A stretch of 64,000 bases of DNA from assembly GCF_907164915.1 (NCBI RefSeq), contig NC_061863.1, forward strand, positions 39,529,382 through 39,593,381, read 5' to 3'. Below are positions 20,748-34,921 of the stretch, one piece after another. The stretch is from Impatiens glandulifera. Lineage: Eukaryota; Streptophyta; Magnoliopsida; Ericales; Balsaminaceae. Every line of letters begins with the position of its first letter. The stretch's first letter is position 1. The notes under the pieces are model-generated. The model was not told the DNA's origin. It ran no database searches and saw nothing but the letters and a program-made list of their open reading frames with translations. The translations under genes were made by a program, and so were the position numbers.

Positions 20748-21971
20748 TGATAGGATCTAGGTCACGGCTGGAGGACCAGGGTTGGGCCGGTTAGCGCGTC
20801 TCACTCAAAGGGTGGTGATTAATCCGGTTAGAGATTAACACCGAAAAAACAATACTACACAAACTGTCATAAACCCTTGAACCAAGTTCAAGCGCGGAAG
20901 AGCTTTGTTTCAGGTTAAAGCAGCACACTTACGAGATAGGCAGAACCGGTTTTGGATAAGACAGGTTTGGAAGTTGCTGGGTCGGTTTTGTAATTTAGTG
21001 ATTCGGTTTAAGTAGTGTAGAGTCGGTCAAAGCGGTGTAGGTAGGTTAGTACAGCTCGGTTATAAAGTAAATCAGGCGTAAAGTAAATAACAATACAAGT
21101 TTTTATGGATGTTCGGAGATAAAGCTCCTACGTCACCCCTTCCTCTCGAAACCGCGAGAAGGATATTCACTAAGGAATACAAACACAATCCGATCGAGAC
21201 TTATTTCCTGCTCGATAACACCAGTACAATTTTAACCGAAATTGTAAAAATTATACTTCAACTTAGCACTTATGCTTTCTAGAGATAGAACACACTCTTT
21301 TCACTTGTAGATTAAATGTTCACTGTGTCCCACATTTACTCTTCTTCAGCTGCTCCTTTTATAGGTGAAATATGCCAACGGTCATATTTCACTTCCTTGA
21401 ATTTGATTGGCTGAGCAGAGGTTCAGTGATTCAGACCTGGCGGTCAACATTTCAGACCTGGTGGTCTATTCTTCCAGTTTGTAGGACAAACCGGCTAAGT
21501 TTGTCTTTTACTCAATATGGTGACTATCGGTTAGACAGTTGTCTGTACTTGGAATATTGTCTTTCTGATTTATCCTGAAGTGGAAAGATCTTGTAGGACG
21601 GTCTTCTGCAGCCTGCAGACTGTCCTCATACTTGTATGAATATGGAAATGTTCAGTCTGTTCCTTTGGTATCATTCGCAACAGATACTCGAATTGTCTTC
21701 TTATGCTGGTCGGTTATTTGTGTTAACCGGATGGCTTCCGGTTATTGCTTTGGCTTCTGGTCGGTTAATGACCGACTATCTTGTGTTTCCGGCCTTTGGT
21801 TTTGACCGATCTTGCCTTCTTGTTCGGTCATGTTTCTGATCAGTTTAGGTGTTTGACCGATTGAGTTTCTCAACTGGCTCAGTACTTTGACCGGTCTGGT
21901 TCTTTGTCTGTTCCTGCATAGGAAGTTTATTTGTGTTAAGTTTCTATTGACCGGTCTAATTTTATCTAACA
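20748..21971 (-). mobile_element. 5' LTR of element 1 (1224 bp)
   Basis: Runs from TGATAGGATCTAGG to TTTTATCTAACA on the + strand. The internal end reads CTATCA instead of the CTAACA of the 3' LTR. The minus strand has TATAAAAG at 21356-21363, so U3 is roughly 21364-21971 and the transcript would start ~30 bp downstream. A structured block with CTCCTACGTCACCCC lies near 21110-21165. Confidence 0.95.
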
Positions 21972-22693
21972 CCTTACTATTTCAACTTCACCTTTTTATT
22001 TTTCTAGAGTTAGAGACTTTATAAAGTGTGAACAAATAAAAGACAATATATTTGTTGCATAAAAAGTCTTTCTTAACTTATAAAAATGAGAAAAGAAAAA
22101 ATATAATTTTTATTTTATATTTTTATGTACAAGGTTTATGACTTCATTGAATGGAAATTTTCTTGAATATCATTATAGTACTGAATCCAAACAATAATTT
22201 TGTATAAACTCTTCATTCCCTCTTCTCTGTCTCTTATCTTTTAAGTCTTGAACTATATATAATTATATATAATTAGGAGGAATGAGATATGGGAAGTAGA
22301 ATTAACAATTTCTGTAATAGGATGAATCCATGCATGGTTCAATTTTCTTCCTCAAAAATACTATTTTCTAAGAATCTAATCCTTATTTGTTATAAAAAAC
22401 AGGAAATATTATAATTATTTATTAATTCTAGCCCAAATATATTATAGTAATTAATCCAATAAAACGTGTTTTTACGAGAAGGCTGGATTTTGTTGTTCAA
22501 AATTAGAAAAAAAATAACATACTTCCCTAAAGTTCCATTTCTTGCCTAATAGAGTTACGACTGAGTTATCAAAAATTACAATAGTCTAGAAATAAATATT
22601 TTGAAATATCAACTTCCAATATTTTTTTTTGTTTGGGTTGAGTTATGACCTAAAGATAATTTTTATCTTGAAAACTAATTAAAGTTTTTGAAT

Positions 22694-22940
22694 GCGGCCC
22701 AATAAACTACAATTTCATTGCCTAAATTGTAGATTGGGCTCCAAATTTATCCATATTTTAATTGACTTTCAATTTTTCTTACTTAGATAAAGTTTGACCC
22801 ATGTACTAATATATTGTGTAAGTTTAAGCCCAATATATCATTTCGGGCCGAAAATCTTCTAACTATACCTAAAAACATTTTTATTGATTAGGTTTTCAAG
22901 CTGCTGCGCCGCAGTTCTCTAATCTCTGTCTCTATATAAG
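22694..22940 (+). promoter_or_regulatory. Promoter-like module, copy 2 of 5
   Basis: GCGGCCCAATAAA, TTGGGCTCC, AGCCCAATATATC and GGGCCGAAAA are followed by TCTATATAAG at 22931-22940. It has more intact TGGGCY motifs than copy 1. Confidence 0.4.
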
Positions 22941-24968
22941 AAACCTATTTCATTATTGTTTTTATAATACTCTCCTTCAACCTTCTTCTCCGTCTCTTAT
23001 TTTGCTTCTTTCTTTTAGGTCATTAGTGATTGTTATGTTTTATAATTCATTTTGTTTTTAGAATCTCGACGTAGTGTCTTATCTATTTAGTCATGACATA
23101 TTAGAGAAGATTTTTATTTACGATATAATGTGATGGGGAAGTTCTGATTTTTCTCCAAATGATCTACGATGTGTCTGATCTCATCATTGAGAAATCTAAG
23201 CTACGATTATTTTGGTCCGTTTATATTATTGAATACTTTTCTTAAAATTGTTTCAATTATGTTTTATTTAAATATTTTCCTCATATTTATCGTTTAAATG
23301 GTGATTCAAAACTTTTTTATTTGACAAATATCTAAAAATATTTTTATTTTAGCTCTTTATGTTATAATTCCAGAACGATTTGATATAATTGGTGATTCTT
23401 TGTAACTATAAAATAGTTGTTCTTATTCTTATGTTGGGAGTTCAAATAACAACTTTAGTGAGTTTTTAAACATTATTTAAATTATGTTTGTGATGAATTT
23501 TATTTCTATCATTTGATGTAGTCTTGCTTTTGTACTTATATGATACACCATTTAAAAAATTGTATATCAAAATCTCTAAATAGCTCAAGTCTTAACAAAA
23601 CGATGAAAACATGTTACGGTGTGATATGTTTTCTATATTTTGATTACGACTAAGTTGTTTTAGAATTGTTGTATGATTTATAATAATTCATAGTAATACA
23701 AAATCAAGGCTATGTCAAAGGATACAAATAGATTATGCCATGAACACTTTTTAATCAATGTTAAAATGTTAGATTAATCGATATTTTGTTTGACCATTTA
23801 AGAATTTGAGATTTTTTAATATTTGTAGTCAATAGGGAGCCGGCTAGTTCTCGTCGAATGTATCAAAACTCACTGCCAACAAATTTGTAGCTGCTTCGTC
23901 AACAATCTATAACAAGGGTCTCTACCACTCCTCATTTCATTTTAGAACCATTTGACATGTATTAATTTCATTAATAATATCTATGGAAAAAATGAACAAT
24001 ATCTTCTTATTTATTTTTCTTTATAACGTTTTGGTGTCATGTATTTTTGACTTATATTTCTTTTTTATTTCATCATGGTTCTTCCTTATGCAATAATTTA
24101 TTCTTTATACAAAATTTGTAGATATATATGGAATTGAGATGGTTGTAAATACCTTATTATGATTCAAGTTAATTTTACAATATAAATTATAAATAGAGTG
24201 TAGATAACTCAATGGTAAAGCATAAAACTCACATTTGGTATTTAATTTTATTATTTAATTTAATTTATTTATTTAATTCATTTATAATAAATGATCTCAA
24301 ATTTATATTTTTTCTAATTTCTTATTTTATTTAATAATATTTAATTTAATTGCAAAAAGTATAAGAATAATATATCACATTCAATAGATAGTGTAACACT
24401 AAAATCGAACCTCTTAAAAAGGGGTTTTCGAACATGATAGTTGTTCCTTGTAATTTATATATTTTTAGAATTTCGAGTGAGATTAACAACCAATATATTA
24501 AGCGTGACTAGAGTACAATTAAAATTGTTAATTTAGACTAGTTTTTGACATTTTTATAGTGCCACCTAATTACTCCTTGAAAAATTAGGAAATACAAGTA
24601 TTTAGAATGTTTAAACGCACTTTAAAGATTTTATTCTTGATTCGGTTATTAATTGAACGTGAGAGAACATCAACTCTAATTTTCATTTGTATGTAACATT
24701 ATAGTCTATACTTTAATGTCCTCGTCAATTTAAAAACTTATTATTTTACATTTTATTTAATTATTCTATTTTAAAACATTCAGTGGTGAATTTAAGTCTA
24801 ATATATGTCTAATTTTGGTATTAATCTTTTTATAAAAGAATGCGTCTATGTAATTTTCATGGGTCCTAGGTCTAAAATAAAAAAAATGAAAATACATGTA
24901 AGCGTGAAGCGATGATCGAAAATGGTACATAGAAAAGAAATAAAAAGTTAGTTTAAAAATACAATAAT

Positions 24969-26266
24969 TGTTAGATAAAATTAGACCGGTTCACAGAACT
25001 TAACACATAAAACTTCCATGCAGGAACAAAGAACCGGACCAGTCAAAGTACCCAACCGGTTTGAGAAAAATAACCGGTCAGATCACTCAACCGGTTAAGA
25101 GGCTCCATCGGTCAAGTTATTTAACCAACCTGAAACATGACCGCTCAAAAGAAGGCTGGAAACACCAGACAGCGGTCAATAACCGGAAGTCATCAGGCTA
25201 AGTCAAATGACCGACCAGCATAAGAAGATACTTCGGGTATCTGTTGAGAATGATACCAAAGGAACAGACTGAAAATTTCCATATTCATACAAGTCTGAGG
25301 AAAGTCTACAGGCTGCAGAAGACAGTCCTACAAGATCTTTCTACTTCAGGATAAATCAGAAAGGAAATCTTCCAAGTACAGACAACTGTCTAACCAACAG
25401 TCACCATATTGAGTAAAAGACAGACCTAACAGGTTTGTCTTACACACTGGAAGAACAAACTGCCAAGTCTGTAAAGTTGACCGCCAGGTCTGAACAGATG
25501 ACCGCCAAGTCTGAATCACTAAACCTCTGCTCAGCCAATCAGATTCAAGAAAGTGAAATATGACCTTTGGCATATTTCACCTATAAAAGGAGCAGCTGAA
25601 GAAGAGTAAAAGTGGGACAAGGGACACAAGAGATTTTAAGTGGAACAAGTGGGATACGTGAAATACAAGAGAGATTTTAAGGGAACACAGTGAACAAGTA
25701 ATCTACAAGTGATAAGAGTGTGTTCTCTCTCTAGAAAGCTTAAGTGCTAAGTTGAAGTGTGTATTTACAATTTCGGTGTAAATTGTACGGGTGTTATCGA
25801 GCAGGAAATAAGTCTCGATCGGATTGTATTTGTATTCCTTAGTGAATATCCTTCTCGCGGTTTCGAGAGGAAGGGGTGACGTAGGAGTTTTATCTCCGAA
25901 CATCCATAAAAATATGTCTTGTTATTTACTTTCTGCTGATTCTACATTCTAACCGACCTGTACTAACCTATTTACACCGCTTTAACCGACTTTACACCAC
26001 CTAAACCGAATCATCAAGTTACAAAAACCGATCCATCAATTTCCAAACCTGTCCTATTCAAAACCGGTTCTGCCTATCTTGTGAGTGTGCTGCTTCAACA
26101 TAAAACAAACCTCTTCCGCGCTTGAACCTGGTTCAAGGGTTTGTGACAGTTTGTGTAGTATTGAAACCCCAGTGTTAATCTCTAACAGGATTAATCACCA
26201 CCCTTTGAGTGCGACGCGCTAAACCGGCCCAACCCCGGTCCTCCAGGGGCGACCTAGATCCTAACA
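24969..26266 (+). mobile_element. Solo LTR of the element-1 family, + orientation (1298 bp)
   Basis: Begins TGTTAGATAAAATTAGACC and ends CTAGATCCTAACA, flanked by ATAAT on both sides (24964-24968 and 26267-26271). Paralogous sites at ~6352, ~31252 and ~56092 are empty with one ATAAT. It is opposite in orientation to elements 1-3 and visibly more diverged from them than they are from each other. A TATA box CTATAAAAGG lies at 25581-25590. It is the expected product of LTR-LTR recombination that removed the internal region. Confidence 0.95.
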
Positions 26267-26889
26267 ATAATATTCATACCTCTATTCAAAATATTTTTTA
26301 TCTTTATGTTGTAAATAATATTTTTTGATGTTTAATATATTTATTTTATTTTTTAAAATTAAATAAGGTGGTTAAATATACAAAAATAAAAGAATTATTA
26401 AAATTAGTGAAACAAACTAGCTTTTAGGTTAGCTGAAAAGCATGCAGAAGGGTCTGAGTGAAGGTGGTAGACACTTATAAGTTTTCTAGTCTAGACACAG
26501 GTGAGGATAGCACAATTGGCTATGAGCTTAGAGACTAAAAATGGAAGTAGGTCTTGGGTCGAAAAAGCAAATACATGAATTAATATTTGAAATTAAGAAA
26601 ATATATTAAACGAATGTTGTTTTTATAAAATCGTTTCTGCATTGCACCAAGTATAATACCATTCACAAAATTTGGTGATTAGAAATTGAAACTAAAATAT
26701 CTAGAGTTTGACTATTATTTCTCAAAAGATACTTTTCAAACTAGTATACGCATCCAAAGAGAAGAGTAGAAGAATATTAAATTGACTAATTAAAAACACT
26801 TTTTTGTGTGAGAACATGCACTTTTTTTTAGATTTGTGTGTGAACATTACTATTAGGTCATTTTAATTATTTTTAAATATTAAAGTACC

Positions 26890-29240
26890 TCAACAACCTC
26901 TTCCTGAGTTGTTACATTTTTCTCAAGTAAAATCGCGAGTCAATGTAACCTTATTCACCCTCGTAATTAAAGATCAATGTTTTAATATTCTAAAAAAAAT
27001 AATTTATTAAATCAATGTTAATTGAATATATAACCACATAAATAAATTAATACTAATTCCGTTTTCATTCTTAAAGTCACATCCTAATTAAATTACCCTT
27101 ACTATTCCACCTTCACCTACTTATTTGACAAGAGTTAAAAAAATTTATAAAGGGTGAATAAAAGACAATATATTGATTTCCTACAAAGTCTTTCATAACT
27201 TACAAAAATAAGAAAAGAAAAAATATAATTTTATTTTAAATTTTTTATGTACAATGCTTATAACATAATTGAATGGAATATTCTTCAATATCATTATAGT
27301 ACCGAATCTAAAAAATAATTTTGTATAAACTCTTCCTTCCCTCTTCTCTAGGTCTTATCATTTAATTCTTGAACTATATTTAATTATATATAATTAGGAG
27401 GAATGGGATATGTGAAGTAGAATTAACCAATTTTGTAATAAGATGAAACCATGCATGATTCCATTTTTCATTATTTACTCTCTATAATCAATGACCCATT
27501 AATAATTTTAAAATTTCTTTCTCCAAACATACTATTTTCTAAGAATCTAATCTTAATTTTTAGAAAAAATAGTAAATATTATAATTATTTAGTCATTCTA
27601 GCCCAAATATATTATTGTAATGAATCTAATAAAATGTGTTTTTGTAAAAAGCCTTGATTTTGTTGTTCAAAATTAGAGAAAAATTTGAGTCATGAACAAT
27701 CGCAATAATTAGTCTAGAAATTAAAATTTAGAAATATCAACCACCAATAATTTTTTCCTTTGGAGTGAGTTATGACAAAAGGATAATTTTTATCTTCAAA
27801 ATCAGTTAAAGTTCTTAAATTATCAATGCGGCCCAATAAACTTAAATTCTAATTCCCAAATTGTAGATTGGGCTCCAAATTGAACCATATTTTAATCGAC
27901 TTTCAAATTTTCTGACCAAGAAAATTTTGACCCATTTACTAATATATTGTGTAAGTTTAAGCCTAATATATCATTTTAGGCCAAAAATGTTCTAATTATA
28001 CCTAAAAACATTTTTATTGATTAGGTTTTCAAGTTGTTGTGCGGATGTTCTCTAATCTCTTTCTCTATTAACAACCTTTTCCCGAGTTGTTACATTTTTC
28101 TCGAGTAAAATCGCTAGTCAATGTAACCTTATTCACACTCGTAATTAAAGTTAAATGTTTTAATATTATACAAAAAAATTATTAAATCAATTTTAATTGA
28201 ATATATAACCACATAAATAAATTAATACTAATTCTTTTTTTGTTGTTAAAGTCACATCCTAATTATATTACCCTTACTATTTCAACTTCACCTTTTTATT
28301 TTTCTAGAGTTAAAGACTTTATAAAGTGTGAACAAATAAAAGACAATATATTTGTTGCATAAAAAGTCTTTCTTAACTTATAAAAATGAGAAAAGAAAAA
28401 ATATAATTTTTATTATATATTTTTTATGTACAAGACTTATGACTTAATTGAATGGAAATTTTCTTGAATATCATTATAGTACTGAATCCAAACAATAATT
28501 TTGTATAAACTCTTCATTCCCTCTTCTCTGTCTCTTATATTTTAAGTCTTGAACTATATATAATTATATATAATTAGGAGGAATGAGATATGGGAAGTAG
28601 AATTAACAATTTCTGTAATAGGATGAATCCATGCATGGTTCAATTTTCTTCCTCAAAAGATACTATTTTCTAAGAATCTAATCCTTATTTTTTATAAAAA
28701 ACAGGAAATATTATAATTATTTATTAATTCTAGCCCAAATATATTATAGTAATTAATCCAATAAAACGTGTTTTTATGAGAAGGCTCGATTTTGTTGTTC
28801 AAAATTTTAAAAAAAATTACATACTTCCCTAAAGTTCCATTTCTTGCCTAATAGAGTTACGATTGAGTTATCAAAAATTATAATAGTCTAGAAATAAATA
28901 TTTTGAAATATCAACTTTCAATATTTTTTTTGTGTGGGTTGAGTTATGCCCTAAAGATAATTTTTATCTTGAAAACTAATTAATGTTTTTGAATGCGGCC
29001 CAATAAACTACAATTTCATTGCCCAAATTGTAGATTGGGCTCCAAATTTATCCATATTTTAATTGACTTTCAATTTTTCTTACTTAGATAAAGTTTGACC
29101 CATATACTAATATATTGTGTAAGTTTAAGCCCAATATATCATTTCGGGCCGAAAATCTTCTAACTATACCTAAAAACATTTTTATTGATTAGGTTTTCAA
29201 GCTGCTGCGCCGCGGTTCTCTAATGTCTGTCTCTATATAA
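26890..29240. repeat. 1.18 kb direct tandem dimer (P and Q)
   Basis: P starts caacaacctcttcctgag (26890); Q starts aacaaccttttcccgag (28070). Both run through the aattaggaggaatg block (27393 and 28574) to ctctaatctctttctct. Q continues into the TATA box and transcript-like leader, whereas P ends just before it. The two halves are clearly diverged, so the dimer is older than the 25 kb duplication. Confidence 0.8.
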
Positions 29241-32200
29241 GAAAGCTATTTCATTATTGTTTTTATAATACTCTCCTTCAACCTTCTTCTTCGTCTCTTA
29301 TTTTGCTTCTTCCTTTAGGTCATTAGTGATTGTTATGTTTTATAACTCATTTTGTTTTTAGAATCTCGACGTAGTGTCTTATCGATTTAGTCATGACATA
29401 TTAGAGAAGATTTTTATTTACGATATAATGTGATGGGGAAGTTCTGATTTTTCTCCAAATGATCTACGATGTGTTTGATCTCATCATTGAGAAATCTAAG
29501 CTACAATTATTTTGGTTCGTTTATATTATTGAATACTTTTTTTAAAATTGTTTCAATTATGTTTTATTTAAAGATTTTCCTCATATTTATCGTTTAAATG
29601 GTGATTCAAAACTTTTTTAGTTGACAAATATCTAAAAATATTTTTATTTTAGCTCTTTATGTTATAATTCCAGAACAATTTGAGATAATTGGTGATTCTT
29701 TGTAACTATAAAATAGTTGTTCTTATTCTTATATTGGGACATCAAATAACAACTTTAGTGAGTTTTTAAACATTATTAAAATTATGTTTGTGATGAATTT
29801 TATTTCTATCCTTTGATGTAGTCTTGCTTTTGTACTTATATGATACACCATTTAAAAAATTGTATATCAAAATCTCTAAATAGCTCAAGTCTTAACAAAA
29901 CGATGAAAACATGTTACGGTGTGATATGTTTTCTATATTTTAATTACGACTAAGTTATTTTAGAATTGTTGTATGATTTATAAATAAATCATAGTAATAC
30001 AAAATCAAGGCTATGTCATAGGATACAAATAGATCATGCCATGAACACTTTTTAATCAATGTTAAAATGTTAGATTAATCGATATTTTGTTTGACCATTT
30101 AAGAATTTGAGATTTTTTAATATTTGTAGTCAATAGGGAGCCGGCTAGTTCTCGTCGAATGTATCACAACTCACTACCAACAAATTTGTAGCTGCTTCGT
30201 CAACAATCTATAACAAGGGTCTCTACCACTCCTTATTTCATTTTAGAACCATTTGACATGTATTAATTTCATTAATAATATCTATGGAAAAAATGAACAA
30301 TTTCTTCTTAATTATTTTTCTTTATAACGTTTTGGTGTCATGTATTTTTGACTTATATTTCTTTTTTATTTCATCATGGTTCTCCCTTATGCAATAATTT
30401 ATTCTTTATACAAAATTTGTAGATATATATGGAATTGAGATGGTTGTCAATACCTTATTATGATTCAATTTAATTTTACAATATAAATTATAAATAGAGT
30501 GTAGACTCAATGGTAAAGCATAAAACTCACATTTGGTATTTAATTTTATTATTTAATTTAATTTATTTATTTAATTCATTTATAATAAATGATCTCAAAT
30601 TTATATTTTTTCTAATTTCTTATTTTATTTAATAATATTTAATTTAATTGCAAAAAGTATAAGAATAATATATCACATTCAATAGATAGTGTAACACTAA
30701 AATCGAACCTCTTAAAAAGGGGTTTTCGAACATGATAGTTGTTCCTTGTAATTTATATATTTTTAGAATTTCGAGTGAGATTAACAACCAATATATTAAG
30801 TGTGACTAGAGTACAATTAAAATTGTTAATTTAGACTAGTTTTTGACATTTTTATAGTGCCACCTAATTACTCTTTGAAAATTTAGGAAATACAAGTATT
30901 TAGAATGTTTAAACGCACTTTAAAGATTTTATTTTTGATTCGGTTATTAATTGAACGTGAGAGAACATCAACTCTATGTTTCATTTGTATGTAACATTAT
31001 AGTCTATACTTTAATGTCCTCGTCAATTTAAAAACTTATTATTTTACATTTTACTTAATTATTCTATTCTAAAACATTCAGTGGTGAATTTAAGTTTAAT
31101 ATATGTCTAATTTTGGTATTAATCTTTTTATAAAAGAATGTGTCTATGTAATTTTCATGGGTCCTAGTTATAAAATAAAAATACATGTAAGCGTGAAGCG
31201 ATGATCGAAAATGGTACATAGAAAAGAAATAAAAAGTTAGTTTAAAAATACAATAATATTCATTCCTTTATTCAAAATATTTTTTATCTTTATGTTGTAA
31301 ATAATATTTTTTGATGTTTAATATATTTATTTTATTTTTTAAAATTAAATAAGGTGTTTAAATATACAAATATAAAAGAAATATTAAAATTAGTGAAACA
31401 AACTAGCTCTTAGGTTAGCTGAAAGGCAGGCAGAAGGGTCTGAGTGAAGGTGGTAGACACTTATAAGTTTTCTAGTCTAGACACATGTGGGGATAACACA
31501 ATTGACTATGAGCTTAGATACTAAAAATGGAAGTAGGTCTTGGGGGTCGAAAAAGCAAATACATGAATTAATATTTCAAATTAAGAAAATATATTAAACG
31601 AATGTTGTTTTTATAAAATCGTTTCTGCATTGCACTGAGGTATAATACCATTCACAAAATTTGGTGATTAGAAATTGAAACTAAAATATCTAGAGTTTGA
31701 CTATAATTTCTCAAAAGATACTTTCCAAACTAGTATACGCATCCAAAGAGAATAGTAGAAGAATATCAAATTGAATATTTAAAAACACGAGAACATGCAC
31801 TTTTTTTTTTAGATTTGTGTGAACATTACTATTAGGTCATTTTAATTATTTTTAAATATAAATTACATTTAAAAAAACAGAGAACGGAAAATAAAAAAAA
31901 TGTCCTTATTAAAGTACCTCAACAAACTCTTCCTGAGTTGTTACATTTTTCTCAAGTAAAATCGCGAGTCAATGTAACCTTATTCACCCTCGTAATTAAA
32001 GATCAATGTTTTAATATTCTAAAAAAAATAATTTATTAAATCAATGTTAATTGAATATATAACCACATAAATAAATTAATATTAATTCCGTTTTCATTCT
32101 TAAAGTCACATCCTAATTAAATTACCCTTACTATTCCACCTTCACCTACTTATTTGACAAGAGTTAAAAAAATTTATAAAGGGTGAATAAAAGACAATAT

Positions 32201-33225
32201 ATTGATTTCCTACAAAGTCTTTCATAACTTAATAAAATAAGAAAAGAAAAAATATAATTTTATTTTAAATTTTTTATGTACAATGCTTATAACATAATTG
32301 AATGGAATATTCTTCAATATCATTATAGTACTGAATCTAAAAAATAATTTTGTATAAACTCTTCCTTCCCTCTTCTCTAGGTCTTATCATTTAATTCTTG
32401 AACTATATTTAATTATATATAATTAGGAGGAATGGGATATGTGAAGTAGAATTAACCAATTTTGTAATAAGATGAAACCATGCATGATTCCATTATTCAT
32501 TATTTACTCTCTATAATCAATGACCCATTAATAATTTTAAAATTTCTTTCTCCAAACATACTATTTTCTAAGAATCTAATCTTAAATTTTAGAAAAAATA
32601 GTAAATATTATAATTATTTAGTAATTCTAGCCCAAATATATTATAGTAATGAATCTAATAAAATGTGTTTTTGTAAAAAGGCTTGATTTTGTTGTTCAAA
32701 ATTAGAGAAAAATTTGAGTCATGAACAATCGTAATAATTAGTCTAGAAATTAAAATTTAGAAATATCAACCACCAATAATTTTTTCCTTTGGAGTGAGTT
32801 ATGACAAAAGGATAATTTTTATCTTCAAAATCAGTTAAAGTTCTTAAATTATCAATGCGGCCCAATAAACTTAAATTCTAATTCCCAAATTGTAGATTGG
32901 GCTCCAAATTGAACAATATTTTAATCGACTTTCAAATTTTCTGACTTAGAAAATTTTGACCCATTTACTAATATATTGTGTAAGTTTAAACCTAATATAT
33001 CATTTTGGGCCAAAAATGTTCTAATTATACCTAAAAACATTTTTATTGATTAGGTTTTCAAGTTGTTGTGCCGATGTTCTCTAATCTCTTTCTCTATTAA
33101 CAACCTTTTCCCGAGTTGTTACATTTTTCTCGAGTAAAATCGCTAGTCAATGTAACCTTATTCACACTCGTAATTAAAGTTAAATGTTTTAATATTATAC
33201 AAAAAAAAATAATTAAATACCCTTA
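28271..33225. repeat. AT-rich repeat unit without solo LTR (copy 3)
   Basis: Includes the uninterrupted element-insertion site (attacccttactatttc, near 28270), the promoter-like module, the empty solo-LTR site near 31252, and P/Q up to the left duplication of element 2 (CCTTA, 33221-33225). About 82 bp just left of element 2 are deleted compared with the flank of element 3. No gene is recognised. Confidence 0.85.
28995..29241 (+). promoter_or_regulatory. Promoter-like module, copy 3 of 5
   Basis: Same order of GGCCCA/TGGGCT motifs, ending at TATATAAG (~29233-29241). The leader carries small changes. Confidence 0.4.
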
Positions 33226-34448
33226 TGTTAGGATCTAGGTCGCGGCTGGAGGACCGAGGTTGGGCCGGTTAGCGCGTCTCACTCAAAGGTTGGTGATTAA
33301 TCCGGTTAGAGATTAACACCGGGGTTTCAATACTACACAAACGGTCACAAACCCTTGAACCAGGTTCAAGCATGGAAGATGTTTGTTTCAAGTTGAAGCA
33401 GCACACTTACGAGATAGGCAGAACCGGTTTTGGATAAGACAGGTTTGAAAGTTGCTGGGTCGGTTTTGTAACTTAGTGATTCGGTTTAGGTAGTGTAGAT
33501 TCGGTCAAAGCGGTGTAGGTAGGTTAGTACAGCTCGGTTATAAAGTAAATTAGGCGTAAAGTAAATAACAAGACAGGTTTTTATGGATGCTCGGAGATAA
33601 AGCTCCTACGTCACCCCTTCCTCTCGAAACCGCAAAAGGATATTCACTAAGGAATACAAACACAATCCAATCGAGACTTATTTCCTGCTCGATAACACCA
33701 GTACAATTTTAACCGAAATTGTAAAAATTACACTTCAACTTAGCACTTATGCTTTCTAGAGATAGAACACACTCTTTTCATTTGTAGATTAAATGTTCAC
33801 TGTGTCCCACATTTACTCTTCTTCAGCTGCTCCTTTTATAGGTGAAATATGCCAACGGTCATATTTCACTTCCTTGAATTTGATTGGCTGAGCAGAGGTT
33901 CAGTGATTCAGACTTGACGGTCAACTTTTCAGACCTGGTGGTCTGTTCTTCTAGTATGTAGGACAAACCGGCTAGATTTGTCTTTTACTCAATATGGTGA
34001 TTGTCGGTTAGACAGTTGTCTGTACTTGGAAGATTGTCTTTCTGATTTATCTTGAAGTGGAAAGATCTTGTAGGACGGTCTTCTGCAGCCTGCAGACTGT
34101 CCTCAAACTTGTATGAATATGGAAATGTTCAGTCTGTTCCTTTGGTATCATTCTCAACAGATACCCGAATTGTCTTCTTATGCTGGTCGGTTATTTGTGT
34201 TAACAGAATGGCTTCCGGTTATTGCTTTGACTTCTGGTTGGTTAATGACCGACTATCTGGTGTTTCCGGCATTTGGTTTTGACCGATCTTGCCTTCTTGT
34301 TCGGTCATGTTTCTGATCAGTTTAGGTGTTTGAACGGTTGAGTTTCTCAACTGGCTCAGTACTTTGACCGGTCCGGTTCTTTGTCTGTTCCTGCATATGA
34401 AGTTTATTTGTGTTAAGTTTCTATTGACCGGTCTAATTTTATCTAACA
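33226..34448 (-). mobile_element. 3' LTR of element 2 (1223 bp)
   Basis: TGTTAGGATCTAGG to TTTTATCTAACA. The ~37 bp segment lost from the element 1 3' LTR is present here. The stem of the second U5 hairpin is weakened (ccgcaaaagg). Confidence 0.95.
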
Positions 34449-34921
34449 ATTTCTCCCTTTTTGATTATTTTATTTAAAATTATCAAAATCATGTAAGATT
34501 GTAAACGTAGGCCGGTTTTGTTTTATTTGGCCGGATTTTTGGAAACTGACTTGGAAGGATTTTTCGAAAAAATTTGGAAAAATTTGGAGAAAAATTTTGG
34601 AAAATTCTAATCTTTTATCTTATCAATTTCTCCCTTTTTGATTATTTAATTAAAATTATCAAAATCATGTAAGATTGTAAGTGTAGACCGGTTTCCAAAA
34701 ATAACTTTATATATAAAGATAACCGCAAAGGGGAAAATATTATATATGCAGAAACCGAAATAAACATAAGATAGAAAAGAGAGCCCCTAGTTTAATCTAG
34801 ATGGCAGGAAGTCTCTCATCATGTCATCGGTTGGTTGTTCCTCATCCGGTTGGGCCGTCCTTGAAGATGAACCTCCAGCTCGTGGTTGACCGACCGTGTT
34901 GATTGGAACCGCATTGAGAAC
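34449..34921 (-). other. Polypurine tract and its duplicate, element 2
   Basis: The minus strand reads AAAAAGGGAGAAAT next to the LTR. The block is repeated near 34624 with one changed run. This is the 3' flank of Z. Confidence 0.7.

Larger units (their letters stand above)
8370..21971 (-). mobile_element. Element 1: complete 13.6 kb Copia retrotransposon with three accessory ORFs
   Basis: Order in the minus-strand sense: 5' LTR (21971-20748), primer-binding site, gag, protease-integrase-RT-RNase H, then accessory ORFs X, Y and Z, polypurine tract, and 3' LTR (9550-8370). Termini are TGTTAG...CTAACA with a CCTTA target duplication. Integrase before RT makes it Ty1/Copia. The [10 protein letters not shown] protease, the repeated polypurine-tract region and the extra coding region after pol fit the Sirevirus lineage as I know it. 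The accessory region (~5.7 kb from pol end to 3' LTR) is longer than the single env-like ORF usually described. Gag-pol is broken, so this copy is non-autonomous. Confidence 0.93.
21972..28270. repeat. AT-rich repeat unit carrying the solo LTR (copy 2)
   Basis: Starts with the right-hand CCTTA duplication (21972-21976) and completes the Q half interrupted by element 1. Then come the promoter-like module, ~4 kb of gene-free AT-rich DNA containing the solo LTR, P (26890-28069) and the start of the next Q. Apart from the solo LTR it matches 28271-33225. No gene or structural RNA is recognised. Confidence 0.85.
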
